Source: Pseudomonadota bacterium
GTDB taxonomy: Bacteria > Pseudomonadota > Gammaproteobacteria > Burkholderiales > Rhodocyclaceae
Direction: 5' to 3'
Assembly (NCBI GenBank): GCA_021811225.1
Contig: JAJZPJ010000127.1
Span: forward strand, 1 to 7,380
DNA: 7,380 nt
Below the pieces are notes generated by a model. It was not told where the DNA came from. It saw only the letters and a program-made list of their open reading frames with translations, and made no database searches. Shown here in pieces: positions 1 to 6,954 of this stretch. A program made the position numbers and the translations under genes. Position 1 is the stretch's first letter, and each line of letters opens with the position of its first letter.

Positions 1-616
1 TCTTCGCCGTCTCGAGCAGCTTTTCCTGAGGCACGATGCCGTTGAAGTAGCCCCAGGCCAGCCCCTCCTCGGCGCTCATGCTGCGGCCGGTGTACAGCAG
101 TTCGGAGGCGCGGCCCTGGCCGATGATCCGCGGCAGGATGCTGCAGGCGCCCATGTCGCAGCCGGCCAGACCGACCTTGACGAAGAGGAAGGCGGTCTTG
201 GCGGCCGGGGTGCAGTAGCGCATGTCGCTGGCCATCGAGATGATGGCGCCGGCGCCGACGCAGATGCCGTCGATGGCGGAGATGATCGGCTGCGGGCAGG
301 TGCGCATCTCCTTGATCAGGTTGCCGGTCATCCGCGTGAAGGTGAGCAGGCCGTCCATGTCCATCTTGGTCAGCGGCCCGATGATCTCATGCACGTCGCC
401 GCCGGAGCAGAAGTTGCCGCCCTCGCCGGTGAACACCACGGCGCGCACGTCCTCGGCGTACTGCAGCTTGTGGAAGGTGTCGCGCAGCTCGGCGTAGCTC
501 TCGAAGGTCAGCGGGTTCTTGCGCTCGGGGCGGTTCAGCGTGACCGTGGCGACGCGGTCCTTGACCTCCCACTTGAAGTGCTGCGGCCGCCAATCGGCCG
601 CTTTCAGCTTGTACAT
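1..616 (-). CDS. Crotonase-superfamily (enoyl-CoA hydratase/isomerase-like) protein, partial: C-terminus beyond the left edge
   Basis: The first 205 residues of a protein that normally has about 260 are present. It starts at an ATG (616-614) with a good Shine-Dalgarno, AGGAG at 622-626, five bases upstream. The crotonase fold is shown by VTLNRPERKNPL (residues 25-36), the first oxyanion-hole segment FCSGGDV (69-75), the second, DGICVGAGA (116-124), and LPRIIGQGRASELLYTGR (161-178). The family acts in the cytosol on acyl-CoA thioesters: hydration, isomerisation or hydrolysis. By eye, the two glutamates of classical enoyl-CoA hydratase are replaced by Ile125 and Lys147, and an aspartate is present in GCDMG (152-156), so simple hydratase activity is uncertain. 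The gene lies 43 bp downstream of the SDR gene and is probably co-transcribed with it. From memory, similar crotonases accompany 2-aminobenzoyl-CoA or salicylyl-CoA degradation genes. The class is secure; the substrate is inference. Confidence 0.9.
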   Translation of the reverse strand, partial: MYKLKAADWRPQHFKWEVKDRVATVTLNRPERKNPLTFESYAELRDTFHKLQYAEDVRAVVFTGEGGNFCSGGDVHEIIGPLTKMDMDGLLTFTRMTGNLIKEMRTCPQPIISAIDGICVGAGAIISMASDMRYCTPAAKTAFLFVKVGLAGCDMGACSILPRIIGQGRASELLYTGRSMSAEEGLAWGYFNGIVPQEKLLETAK

Positions 617-621
617 GGTTG

Positions 622-626
622 CTCCT
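622..626 (-). promoter_or_regulatory. Ribosome binding site of the crotonase gene
   Basis: AGGAG on the minus strand, five bases before the ATG at 616. This is the strongest Shine-Dalgarno in the left block and fixes the start of the crotonase gene. The 43-bp gap between the SDR stop and this start (617-659) holds nothing else I can recognise. Confidence 0.75.
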
Positions 627-659
627 GATGTCGGTTGGGTAATCGCTTCGGGTCGGCGT

Positions 660-1406
660 TCAGCCGGCCATGGCCAGGCCGCCGCTGACGCTCAAGACCT
701 GTCCGGTGATGAAGTCTGAACGGCGGCTGGCGAAGAACAGCACCGCGTCGGCGATTTCCGAGGGCTTGGCCAGGCGGCGCATCGGCGTCGCGCGGGCGAA
801 GGCTTCGCGGTGCTTCTCCGGCACCGCCGCCAGGAGCGGCGTGTCGGTCGGCCCCGGGCAGACGCAATTGACGTTGATGTTGAAGCGCGCCATCTCCCGC
901 GCCAGTCCCTTGGTGAAGGCGATGGCGCCGCCCTTGGCGCCGGAATACACCGCCTCGCCCAGGCTGCCGACGCGCCCCGCGTCGCTCGACACGGTGACGA
1001 TCTTGCCGACCCCGCGTTCGATCATCGGGTCGAGGAAGGCGCGCGACACCGCCACCGGGCCGAGGAAGTTGAGGTCGGTCACCTGGCGCCAGAACTCCGG
1101 GGTGTTGTCGACGAAGGGCTGGATCTTGCCCCAGCCGGCGACGTTGGCGACGATATCCACCTGTCCCTTGAGGGCGTAGGCCTTGCTGCGGAAGGCAGCG
1201 ATCGACGCCGCGTCGGTGACGTCCAGGCGGCCGAAGTCAGCGCCCTGGCCGCGCGCCCGGATCGCGGCGGCGCAAGCCTCGCCGTTGGCCTCGTCGATGT
1301 CGCCCACCAGCACGTGGGCGCCGGCCTGCGCCAGCACCTCGGCGACCGCCCGGCCGATGCCCGACGCCGCCCCCGTCACCACCGCCGTTTTTCCGTCCAG
1401 TCTCAT
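660..1406 (-). CDS. NAD-dependent short-chain dehydrogenase, BadH-like 3-hydroxyacyl-CoA dehydrogenase
   Basis: A classical SDR of 248 residues. It shows the cofactor loop TGAASGIG (11-18), Asp36 in VGD (indicating preference for NAD over NADP), LDV (61-63), NVAG (88-91, a variant of NNAG), Asn113, and the catalytic Ser141, Tyr154 and Lys158 (YSGAK), followed by PGPTDT (185-190). The segments SDAGRVGSLGEAVY and FITGQVLSVSGG closely match my recollection of BadH, the 2-hydroxycyclohexanecarboxyl-CoA dehydrogenase of Rhodopseudomonas palustris. A role oxidising a hydroxyacyl-CoA to the ketoacyl-CoA in an aromatic or alicyclic acid pathway is therefore likely. I chose the ATG at 1406 because GAGGTG (1413-1418) lies six bases upstream and the protein begins in the usual MRLDGKTAVVTG fashion. 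A longer frame to 1472 would add 22 atypical residues and run through an operator. The substrate is inferred. Confidence 0.92.
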   Translation of the reverse strand: MRLDGKTAVVTGAASGIGRAVAEVLAQAGAHVLVGDIDEANGEACAAAIRARGQGADFGRLDVTDAASIAAFRSKAYALKGQVDIVANVAGWGKIQPFVDNTPEFWRQVTDLNFLGPVAVSRAFLDPMIERGVGKIVTVSSDAGRVGSLGEAVYSGAKGGAIAFTKGLAREMARFNINVNCVCPGPTDTPLLAAVPEKHREAFARATPMRRLAKPSEIADAVLFFASRRSDFITGQVLSVSGGLAMAG

Positions 1407-1450
1407 ATTTCGCACCTCATGTTCAAACTCCAGACAAAGTAAAGGGATAA

Positions 1451-1468
1451 TGAATGATCGTTCATTCA
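1451..1468. promoter_or_regulatory. Palindromic operator upstream of the SDR/crotonase unit (TetR-family type)
   Basis: TGAATGA-TCGT-TCATTCA: perfect 7-bp arms around a 4-bp centre, 44 bp upstream of the SDR start. The same arms and nearly the same centre recur at 2760-2777 before the acyl-CoA dehydrogenase gene. Size and symmetry fit a TetR-family repressor responding to an acyl-CoA or aromatic-CoA ligand. The motif resembles the recalled Bacillus subtilis FadR box (TGAATGA-N4-TCATTCA). No regulator gene lies in the window, so the cognate protein is unknown. Confidence 0.75.
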
Positions 1469-1474
1469 GCAAAA

Positions 1475-1501
1475 ATTATCACGGGCAGTTCCAAATTGCA
1501 A
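1475..1501 (-). promoter_or_regulatory. Candidate promoter of the SDR/crotonase unit
   Basis: On the minus strand, TTGCAA (1501-1496) is followed after 15 bases by GATAAT (1480-1475), a 5/6 match to the -10 box. The spacer is shorter than ideal. Transcription would start close to the operator at 1451-1468, placing the operator over the start site, a classic repression geometry. A poorer alternative (TTGCTG, 16 bases, TTATCC) would overlap the operator completely. Confidence 0.35.
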
Positions 1502-1526
1502 GACGCGGCCCGGGGTCCGGCTCCGC

Positions 1527-2708
<1,182 letters not shown>

Positions 2709-2759
2709 CGCTGCTCTCCCGATCGCGCGGCCGGCTTCCGTCCGCCGCCACCCGTAGAA

Positions 2760-2777
2760 TGAATGATCGCTCATTCA
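2760..2777. promoter_or_regulatory. Palindromic operator upstream of the acyl-CoA dehydrogenase gene (TetR-family type)
   Basis: TGAATGA-TCGC-TCATTCA: the same 7-bp arms as at 1451-1468 and a centre differing at one base, 51 bp before the dehydrogenase ATG. It covers the -10 box and part of the spacer of the best promoter candidate, so binding should block RNA polymerase. Two such near-identical 18-mers about 1.3 kb apart, each in the leader of a catabolic gene on the same strand, are very unlikely by chance. Confidence 0.78.
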
Positions 2778-2791
2778 GTTTTCGCAGTCAA
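2763..2791 (-). promoter_or_regulatory. Candidate sigma-70 promoter of the acyl-CoA dehydrogenase gene
   Basis: On the minus strand, TTGACT (2791-2786, 5/6 match to the -35 box) is followed after 17 bases by GATCAT (2768-2763, 4/6 match to the -10 box). The -10 lies inside the palindrome 2760-2777. The 131-bp gap between yicC and the dehydrogenase (2709-2839) holds this promoter, the operator and a ribosome binding site. I see no T-tailed terminator for yicC there, so some read-through from yicC is possible. Confidence 0.45.
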
Positions 2792-2839
2792 CTCCCGCCG
2801 TGGCGATAGCGCGGGCCGTCCGGGCTGCGCCGACGCGGC

Positions 2840-3706
2840 CTATTCCAGATTCTGGATCTGCTCGCGCATCTGCTCGATCAGCAGCTTGAGTTCCAGCGCG
2901 ATGGCGGTGATCAGCGACGACACCGATTTCGAAGCCAGGGTATTGGCTTCGCGATTGAGCTCTTGCATCAGGAAGTCGAGCCTCTTGCCGACGGCGCCGC
3001 CCTTCTTCAGCACGCGCTCGACTTCGCCGAGATGGGCGGTGAGACGGGAGAGTTCTTCGGCGACATCGATGCGCGAGGCATAGACGCCCACCTCCTGGCG
3101 AATCCGCTCCTCGTCGAGACTGGCCGCCGCCTCGCGCAGCTTGTTGGCCAGCCGTTCCTGGTATTCGGCCAGGGCCGCGGGCAGGAGCGGCTCCGCCTCG
3201 GCCACCAGTTCGCGCATGCGCACGACGCGTTCGGCGATCATCGCCGCCAGCTTGGCGCCCTCGCGCGCGCGGGTGGCGACGAATTCGTCGATCGCCGTCG
3301 CGGCCAGCGCCAGGCATTCGGCCTGCAGCGCCTCCTGCGGCAGCGACTGGTCGGCCAGCACTCCGGGCCAGCGCAGCGCTTCGGCTACCGACAGCGGCGC
3401 CGCCTCGGGCAGCAGCGCGCGCACGCTCGCTTGCAGCTGGCCGAGCTGTTCGAGCAAGGCCGCGTTGGGCGCCAGCTCGCGCGGCACAGCGGAAGACGAG
3501 ACCAGGTTGCCGCGGCACTCGACCTTGCCCCGGCTGATCCTGGCGGCGATCAGTTCGCGCAGCGGCATTTCGAGGAAACGCAGCTCCTCGCCGATGCGGA
3601 AGCTGATGTCCAGGTAGCGCGAATTGACGCTCTTCAGTTCGAGATGAAGGCTGGCCAGGCCGAGATCGCGCTGCACCGCAGCGTAGCCGGTCATGCTGTG
3701 GGTCAT
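2840..3706 (-). CDS. yicC: YicC/YloC-family endoribonuclease
   Basis: A full-length 288-residue member (E. coli YicC has 287). N-terminal YicC domain hallmarks are SMTGYA (4-9) and ELKSVNSRYLD (23-33). A helical, probably coiled-coil middle follows (about 145-235). The C-terminal domain has DVAEELSRLTAH (214-225), GKRLDFLMQELNREANTL (240-257) and EQMREQIQNLE (278-288), very close to the E. coli protein. Recent work describes the family as endoribonucleases, and in E. coli YicC has been linked to decay of the small RNA RyhB; that is knowledge of the family, not visible here. The ATG at 3706 lacks a clear Shine-Dalgarno and sits eight bases after a strong inverted repeat in its leader. The gene is divergent from the kinase operon, much as E. 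coli yicC is divergent from rph. Confidence 0.96.
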   Translation of the reverse strand: MTHSMTGYAAVQRDLGLASLHLELKSVNSRYLDISFRIGEELRFLEMPLRELIAARISRGKVECRGNLVSSSAVPRELAPNAALLEQLGQLQASVRALLPEAAPLSVAEALRWPGVLADQSLPQEALQAECLALAATAIDEFVATRAREGAKLAAMIAERVVRMRELVAEAEPLLPAALAEYQERLANKLREAAASLDEERIRQEVGVYASRIDVAEELSRLTAHLGEVERVLKKGGAVGKRLDFLMQELNREANTLASKSVSSLITAIALELKLLIEQMREQIQNLE

Positions 3707-3714
3707 GATGGTTT

Positions 3715-3737
3715 ATGCGGCTTGACTGAAGCCGCAT
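3715..3737. repeat. Perfect inverted repeat in the yicC/kinase divergent region
   Basis: ATGCGGCTT-GACTG-AAGCCGCAT: perfect 9-bp arms with a 5-base loop. In the yicC transcript it would form a stem-loop ending eight bases before the start codon, in the place of a ribosome binding site. On the plus strand it contains the -35 box of the candidate kinase promoter. It could therefore be a protein operator, an RNA control hairpin, or both. There is no T-run, so it is not a terminator. Confidence 0.7.
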
Positions 3738-3751
3738 TCGACGAAGACAAT
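3722..3751 (+). promoter_or_regulatory. Candidate promoter of the kinase-phosphatase-rph-rdgB-hemW operon
   Basis: TTGACT (3722-3727, 5/6) and GACAAT (3746-3751, 4/6) are separated by 18 bases. Transcription would begin near 3758, leaving a leader of only about 20 bases before the kinase ATG. This would be the only promoter in front of five closely packed genes. The -35 box is inside the inverted repeat 3715-3737. Confidence 0.4.
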
Positions 3752-3760
3752 CGGGCCATT

Positions 3761-3789
3761 AGTGTAACCTTCGTGCCATGCCGCCACAA
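3761..3789 (-). promoter_or_regulatory. Candidate yicC promoter, extending into the kinase coding start
   Basis: On the minus strand, TTGTGG (3789-3784, 3/6) is followed after 17 bases by TACACT (3766-3761, 4/6). Its transcript would include the hairpin at 3715-3737. It would face the kinase promoter with overlapping transcribed regions, so the two units may compete. This is a consensus match by eye and is weak at the -35. Confidence 0.3.
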
Positions 3790-4722
3790 CAAATCAATCA
3801 GCCGCTGCCGCCGGGGTTCCGGCTGGAAGACTATCGCATCGACCATCAATTGTCGCTGGGCGGATTCTCGATCGTTTATCTCGCCCACGACGAGGCCGGT
3901 ACGCCGGTGGCGATCAAGGAATACCTGCCCAACGCGCTGGCGCTGCGCACCGAAGGCAGCGCGGCGCCGGCGGTCGGCGGCGAGCATCTTGCCGCCTTCC
4001 GCCACGGCATGAAGTGCTTTTTCGAGGAGGGGCGCGCGCTCGCGCACCTCAACCACCCGAACGTCGTCAGGGTGCTGAATTTCTTCCGCGCCAACGAGAC
4101 CGTCTACCTGGTGATGCAGTACGAGCGCGGCCGGACGCTGCAGGAGCACATCCGGATGCACAAGGGGCAATTGTCCGAGGCCTTCGTCCGCAACGCATTC
4201 TCGCGCTTGCTGAACGGCCTGCGCGAAGTGCATACGCGCAAGATGCTGCACCTCGACATCAAGCCCGCCAACATCTATCTGCGCAACGACGGCACGCCGG
4301 TGCTGCTCGATTTCGGCGCCGCCCGACAAACGCTGGCCGCCGATGCCAAGACGCTGAAGCCGATGTACACCCCGGGCTTCGCCGCGCCCGAACAGTTCCG
4401 GCAGCACGGCACGCTCGGTCCGGGGACCGACATCTATTCCATCGGCGCCAGCATGTACGCCTGCCTCGCGGCTACCGCCCCGCTGGCTGCCGACCTGCGC
4501 CTGGAACAGGACCGGCTGGTGCCGGCGGCCAGGCGCTGGGCCGGCAAGTATTCGCAGCAATTGCTGGAGACCATCGACTGGTGCATGAGGCTCGACTATT
4601 CGGAACGGCCCCAGAGCGTCTTCGTGCTGCAGCGCGCGCTCGGCGAGAGGCCGCAGCGCACGCCCGCCAGCCGCTGGCTGAAGGCCGTGCGCCAAGGTCT
4701 GAGCAACCTGATCTCGCCGTGA
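3778..4722 (+). CDS. Bacterial Hanks-type serine/threonine protein kinase, cytosolic
   Basis: A compact 314-residue kinase with essentially only the catalytic domain and no membrane segment. It shows the nucleotide loop LSLGGFSIVY (25-34), the ATP lysine in VAIK (Lys47), the helix-C glutamate in FFEEGRALAHL (Glu84), the catalytic loop HLDIKPAN (158-165, Asp160, Lys162, Asn165), DFG (178-180), and FAAPEQF (201-207) closing the activation segment. Two features are unusual: the loop has Ser26 and Ser31 where the canonical loop has glycines, and the catalytic loop is HLD, not HRD, so this is a non-RD kinase. The C-terminus (about 292-314) is basic and may form an amphipathic helix. The stop overlaps the start of a PP2C phosphatase, so the pair is probably a kinase and its opposing phosphatase. 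Targets are not visible. No Shine-Dalgarno is evident before the ATG. Confidence 0.95.
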   Translation: MPPQQINQPLPPGFRLEDYRIDHQLSLGGFSIVYLAHDEAGTPVAIKEYLPNALALRTEGSAAPAVGGEHLAAFRHGMKCFFEEGRALAHLNHPNVVRVLNFFRANETVYLVMQYERGRTLQEHIRMHKGQLSEAFVRNAFSRLLNGLREVHTRKMLHLDIKPANIYLRNDGTPVLLDFGAARQTLAADAKTLKPMYTPGFAAPEQFRQHGTLGPGTDIYSIGASMYACLAATAPLAADLRLEQDRLVPAARRWAGKYSQQLLETIDWCMRLDYSERPQSVFVLQRALGERPQRTPASRWLKAVRQGLSNLISP

Positions 4723-5627
4723 AATTCACCATCTATCAGGAGAGTCGCATCGGCAAGCGCGCCTCCAACCAGGACCGCGTTGCCTATTGTTATTCCCGCG
4801 ATGCGCTGCTGATGGTGATCGCAGACGGCATGGGCGGGCACCTGCACGGCGAATTGGCGGCGCATATCGCGGTGCAGACCATCGCCGGCGGCTTCAAGCG
4901 CGAAGCCCGCCCGTCGCTAGCCGATCCCGCCCGGTTCCTGTTTCAGGCATTGAGCCACAGCCACCAGGCGATCAACGAACTGGCCGCCAGCCGGGGCTTG
5001 GCCGAGGCGCCGCGCACCACCTGCGTCGCCTGCGTGGTGCAGCGGGACGCCGCTTGCTGGGCGCACGCCGGCGATTCCCGCCTCTACCTGCTGCGCCGCC
5101 GCCGGCTGCTGGCGCAGACCCGGGACCATACGCGGGTGCAGATGATGCTGGACCAGGGGCTGATCGACGCCGCCGACGCCGCCGCCCACCCGGCCAGGAA
5201 CCGCGTATTCAGCTGCCTCGGCGGCAAGCATCCGCCCCAGATCGACTTGTCGCAGGAGACAGCGCTCGAATCGGGCGATATCATCGCGTTGTGCAGCGAC
5301 GGCGCCTGGGCGCCGCTGGGCAACGATCTCCTGGTGCACACCCTGGCCGACTCCAACCCGATGCACTCGGTACCCCGGGCGCTCGATCTGGCCGGTGCGC
5401 GCGCCGGCGAGAACGGCGACAATCTCTCCTTGATCGCCATGCAATGGGACGTCGGTCACGCCGCAGGCGCCCCGAGCAACGTGTCGACCCTGACCATGCC
5501 GCTCGATGCCATCAACACCGAGCTGGGCGAAGCCGGCGGGGGACACGGTCCGACCGATCTATCCGAGGACGACATCGAACGCGCGATCAGTGAAATCCGT
5601 ACCGCCATCCAGAAATTTTCCGATTGA
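4719..5627 (+). CDS. PP2C-family (PPM) serine/threonine protein phosphatase
   Basis: A metal-dependent phosphatase of 302 residues. All key motifs are present: NQD (17-19), IADGMGGH (34-41, metal ligand Asp36), GDSR (118-121), DHT (136-138), CSDGAW (192-197, Asp194) and ENGDNLS (231-237, Asp234). It should remove phosphate from Ser/Thr residues using Mn or Mg, most likely reversing the adjacent kinase. The start is a GTG at 4719 overlapping the kinase TGA (GTGA), giving MKFTIYQESRIGKRASNQDR, the usual PP2C beginning. This implies translational coupling. The open frame extends far upstream, but that part is a shadow of the kinase gene. After the catalytic domain (ending about residue 245) there is a linker and an acidic helix-like tail (about 279-302) that is not part of the core fold. 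No transmembrane segment is seen. Confidence 0.94.
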   Translation: MKFTIYQESRIGKRASNQDRVAYCYSRDALLMVIADGMGGHLHGELAAHIAVQTIAGGFKREARPSLADPARFLFQALSHSHQAINELAASRGLAEAPRTTCVACVVQRDAACWAHAGDSRLYLLRRRRLLAQTRDHTRVQMMLDQGLIDAADAAAHPARNRVFSCLGGKHPPQIDLSQETALESGDIIALCSDGAWAPLGNDLLVHTLADSNPMHSVPRALDLAGARAGENGDNLSLIAMQWDVGHAAGAPSNVSTLTMPLDAINTELGEAGGGHGPTDLSEDDIERAISEIRTAIQKFSD

Positions 5628-5635
5628 GGACAGAC

Positions 5636-6358
5636 ATGACCCGAAAGAACCAGCGCAGCGCCGATGAACTGCGCGAGATACGCATCACCCGAAATTTCAC
5701 CCGGCACGCCGAAGGCAGCGTGCTGGTCGAATTCGGCGAGACCCGGGTGCTGTGCACCGCCAGCGTCGAGGAGACCGTGCCCGGCTTCCTGCGCGGGCGC
5801 GGCCAGGGCTGGATCACCGCGGAGTACGGCATGCTGCCGCGCTCGACCCACACCCGGATGGCGCGCGAGGCGGCGCGCGGCAAGCAGAGCGGCCGCACCC
5901 AGGAGATCCAGCGCCTGATCGGCCGCTCGCTGCGCGCCGTGACCGATCTCGCGGCGCTGGGCGAACGCCAGATCACCCTCGATTGCGACGTGCTCCAGGC
6001 CGACGGCGGCACCCGCACCGCGGCCATCACCGGCGCCTGCGTGGCGCTCGCCGACGCCCTCCAGGGCCTCATCGCGGCGGGCAAGCTGGCGCAAAACCCG
6101 CTCAAGGAGATGGTCGCCGCGATTTCGGTCGGCATCGTCGACGGCGTCGCGGTGCTCGACCTCGACTACGAGGAGGACTCGGACTGCGACACCGACATGA
6201 ACGTGGTCATGACCGCCGGCGGCGGCATCGTCGAGGTGCAGGGCACCGCCGAAGGGACGCCCTTCTCGCGCGCCGAACTGGAGCGATTGCTCGATCTGGC
6301 GCAGCAGGGCATCGCCAGCCTGGTGGGCGCGCAACGCGCGGCAATGGTGCGGACATGA
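5636..6358 (+). CDS. rph: Ribonuclease PH (tRNA 3'-end phosphorolytic exoribonuclease)
   Basis: A 240-residue protein, close to the 238 of E. coli and alignable over its whole length: HAEGSVLVEFG (24-34), GQGWITAEYGMLPRSTHTR (56-74), GRTQEIQRLIGRSLR (86-100), DCDVLQADGGTRTAAITGA (116-134), EDSDCDTDMNVVMT (180-193) with the likely catalytic Asp181 and Asp187, and VQGTAEG (201-207). The enzyme trims the 3' ends of tRNA precursors and other RNAs using phosphate, working as a ring-shaped hexamer. The ATG at 5636 is preferred over a TTG at 5624 because GAGGA (5626-5630) lies five bases upstream and the N-terminus then matches the family. It follows the phosphatase by 8 bp and overlaps rdgB by 4 bp, so it belongs to the same operon. 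Confidence 0.98.
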   Translation: MTRKNQRSADELREIRITRNFTRHAEGSVLVEFGETRVLCTASVEETVPGFLRGRGQGWITAEYGMLPRSTHTRMAREAARGKQSGRTQEIQRLIGRSLRAVTDLAALGERQITLDCDVLQADGGTRTAAITGACVALADALQGLIAAGKLAQNPLKEMVAAISVGIVDGVAVLDLDYEEDSDCDTDMNVVMTAGGGIVEVQGTAEGTPFSRAELERLLDLAQQGIASLVGAQRAAMVRT

Positions 6359-6954
6359 AGCGCCTGGTGCTGGCCAGCAACAACCCGGGCAAGCTGAGGG
6401 AATTCGGAGAGATCCTGGCACCCTTCGACTTCGAACTGCTGCCGCAATCGGCCTTCGACGTGTCCGAAGCCGAGGAGCCGCATCCGACCTTCGTCGAAAA
6501 TGCGCTGGCGAAAGCGCGTCACGCCTCGGCCGCGACCGGACTGCCGGCGCTGGCCGACGACTCCGGCCTGTGCGTCCCGGCGCTGGGCGGCGCGCCCGGC
6601 GTGTACTCGGCCCGCTACGGCGGCGAACCCAAGTCCGACGCGCGCAACAACGACAAACTGCTCGCCGATCTCGCCGCCCTGGGCGAACAGGCCGACCGCC
6701 GCGCGCACTTCTTCTGCGTCCTGGTGCTGCTGCGCCACGCCCAGGATCCGCAGCCCCTGATCGTGGAGGGCGAGTGGCACGGCGAGATCCTGCACGCGGC
6801 GCGCGGTGCCGGCGGCTTCGGCTACGACTCGCTGTTTCTCGTGCCCGGCCTCGGCCTGTCCTCGGCCGAACTTCCCGCGCCCCAGAAGAACGCGCTCTCC
6901 CACCGCGGCCAGGCGCTCGCCCATCTCATCGACCGCCTGCGCAGCGGGCAATAG
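6355..6954 (+). CDS. rdgB: RdgB/HAM1-family XTP/dITP pyrophosphatase
   Basis: A protein of 199 residues (E. coli RdgB has 197). The family hydrolyses dITP, XTP and ITP to monophosphates, keeping deaminated purines out of DNA and RNA. Motifs: SNNPGK (8-13) for the triphosphate, TFVENAL (45-51), ADDSGL (67-72, with the likely catalytic Asp69), PGVYSARY (81-88), GGFGYDSLF (153-161) and SHRGQA (182-187). Its ATG overlaps the rph stop as ATGA, implying coupled translation. The hemW start codon follows the stop immediately. rph-rdgB-hemW is a common order in betaproteobacteria, as far as I recall. Nothing is missing or broken. Confidence 0.98.
   Translation: MKRLVLASNNPGKLREFGEILAPFDFELLPQSAFDVSEAEEPHPTFVENALAKARHASAATGLPALADDSGLCVPALGGAPGVYSARYGGEPKSDARNNDKLLADLAALGEQADRRAHFFCVLVLLRHAQDPQPLIVEGEWHGEILHAARGAGGFGYDSLFLVPGLGLSSAELPAPQKNALSHRGQALAHLIDRLRSGQ

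Noticed and set aside
1407..1472. Upstream extension of the SDR to an ATG at 1472
   Set aside because: It would be translated through the operator; the ATG at 1406 has GAGGTG six bases upstream and gives the standard SDR N-terminus.
2709..2774. Upstream extension of the acyl-CoA dehydrogenase to an ATG at 2774
   Set aside because: The extension begins inside the operator and predicted promoter, and the ATG at 2708 has its own ribosome binding site.
2792..2839. Terminator between yicC and the acyl-CoA dehydrogenase
   Set aside because: The stretch is GC-rich with only short imperfect dyads and no T-run on the relevant strand.
2963..4012. A 349-codon open frame on the plus strand opposite yicC
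   Set aside because: It is antisense to a complete, well-conserved yicC, ends inside the kinase gene, and has the low-complexity Arg/Gln/Gly/Ala composition typical of shadow frames in high-GC DNA.
3703..4695. A 330-codon open frame on the minus strand opposite the kinase
   Set aside because: The sense strand encodes an intact kinase with all catalytic motifs; the antisense product has no recognisable domain.
4014..4718. Long upstream extension of the phosphatase frame
   Set aside because: It lies wholly in another frame of the kinase gene and is Arg/Ala-rich; PP2C proteins begin just before the NQD motif, matching the GTG at 4719.
5456..6421. A 321-codon open frame on the minus strand across the phosphatase, rph and rdgB genes
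   Set aside because: It spans parts of three intact genes and translates to Ala/Gly/Arg/His-rich sequence without family features.
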